Positions 6,095 to 6,250 of a stretch of 6,250 nt of DNA are shown here, piece after piece. Below the pieces are notes generated by a model that was not told where the DNA came from, ran no database searches, and worked only from the letters and a program-made list of their open reading frames with translations. Each line of letters starts with the position of its first letter. Positions within the stretch are counted from its first letter, which is position 1. The stretch lies in the NCBI GenBank assembly GCA_031267635.1, contig JAIRYX010000363.1:1-6250 (forward strand), read 5' to 3'. The position numbers were made by a program, and so were the translations under genes. Source of the stretch: Planctomycetaceae bacterium. GTDB taxonomy: Bacteria; Planctomycetota; Planctomycetia; Pirellulales; Thermoguttaceae.

Positions 6095-6250
6095 TCACAA
6101 CTCCAATATCTCAAGCTTTTTGAAGTTTTGCAAATTGGGAGTCATAAGCGATTCGATTTCATTTTTGTAGTCGTTTTCAACGCGCCCGAGACAGTCGTTA
6201 ATTCCGTTTTTGAATTCGTCGAAAGTTTCGTAGTAAACATTGTACAGACA
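6095..6250 (-). CDS. IS630-like transposase, C-terminal end (partial)
   Basis: A frame open from the window edge to a TGA at 6095-6097 gives 51 residues, reading CLYNVYYETFDEF at the start and ending NFKKLEILEL preceded by a LMTPN motif. The YNxYYExFDEF pattern followed by a helix and a short acidic-hydrophobic tail is what I know from the ends of IS630/Tc1-type DDE transposases, just after the last catalytic acidic residue. The DDE domain itself lies outside the window, so I cannot tell whether the element is intact. It points towards the GH106 gene and is followed by the candidate terminal repeat at 6032-6061. The family call rests on a short stretch and on memory of the family. Confidence 0.7.
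   Translation of the reverse strand, partial: CLYNVYYETFDEFKNGINDCLGRVENDYKNEIESLMTPNLQNFKKLEILEL

Overview
The window looks like a piece of a moderately AT-rich bacterial chromosome, most likely from the PVC group and probably a planctomycete. This rests on a GH106-type glycoside hydrolase with a signal peptide, on a hypothetical protein of a type I associate with planctomycetes, and on an IS630-like transposase. It is an inference from protein character; no rRNA or other phylogenetic marker is present. Every gene I can support lies on the minus strand, so the window is transcribed from high to low coordinates.

Layout, in transcription order. (1) 6250-6095: the last 51 codons of an IS630-like transposase, cut by the window edge, followed at 6061-6032 by a 30-bp sequence that may be its terminal repeat. 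(2) 6021-5994: a near-consensus sigma70-type promoter just outside that repeat, pointing at the next gene. (3) 5813-3336: a large secreted GH106-family enzyme (alpha-L-rhamnosidase type). (4) 3335-2850: a 486-bp intergenic stretch with no convincing gene. It holds a nested inverted repeat (3182-3253), a second copy of the 30-bp repeat (3103-3132), and a 56-bp MITE-like element with perfect 13-bp ends and near-identical 8-bp flanks (2938-3009). (5) 2849-2367: ilvN, the acetolactate synthase regulatory subunit. (6) 2366-2143: a 224-bp gap with a long hairpin and a possible promoter. (7) 2142-1138: ilvC, ketol-acid reductoisomerase. (8) 1099-1077: a strong hairpin, probably the ilvC terminator. 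(9) 1050-208: a conserved-looking protein of unknown function, 280 aa. (10) 207-1: AT-rich DNA in which I see no gene.

IlvN and IlvC serve the first two steps of valine, leucine and isoleucine synthesis. The catalytic subunit IlvB, which usually lies just upstream of ilvN, is not in the window; its usual place is taken by the repeat-rich gap and the rhamnosidase gene. The rhamnosidase is a separate catabolic unit for plant, algal or microbial polysaccharide.

I see no defence system, CRISPR array, prophage or gene cluster that looks like an undescribed multi-gene system. The most unusual content is the small repeats around ilvN and GH106, the atypical cofactor loop of IlvC, and the unknown gene after ilvC.
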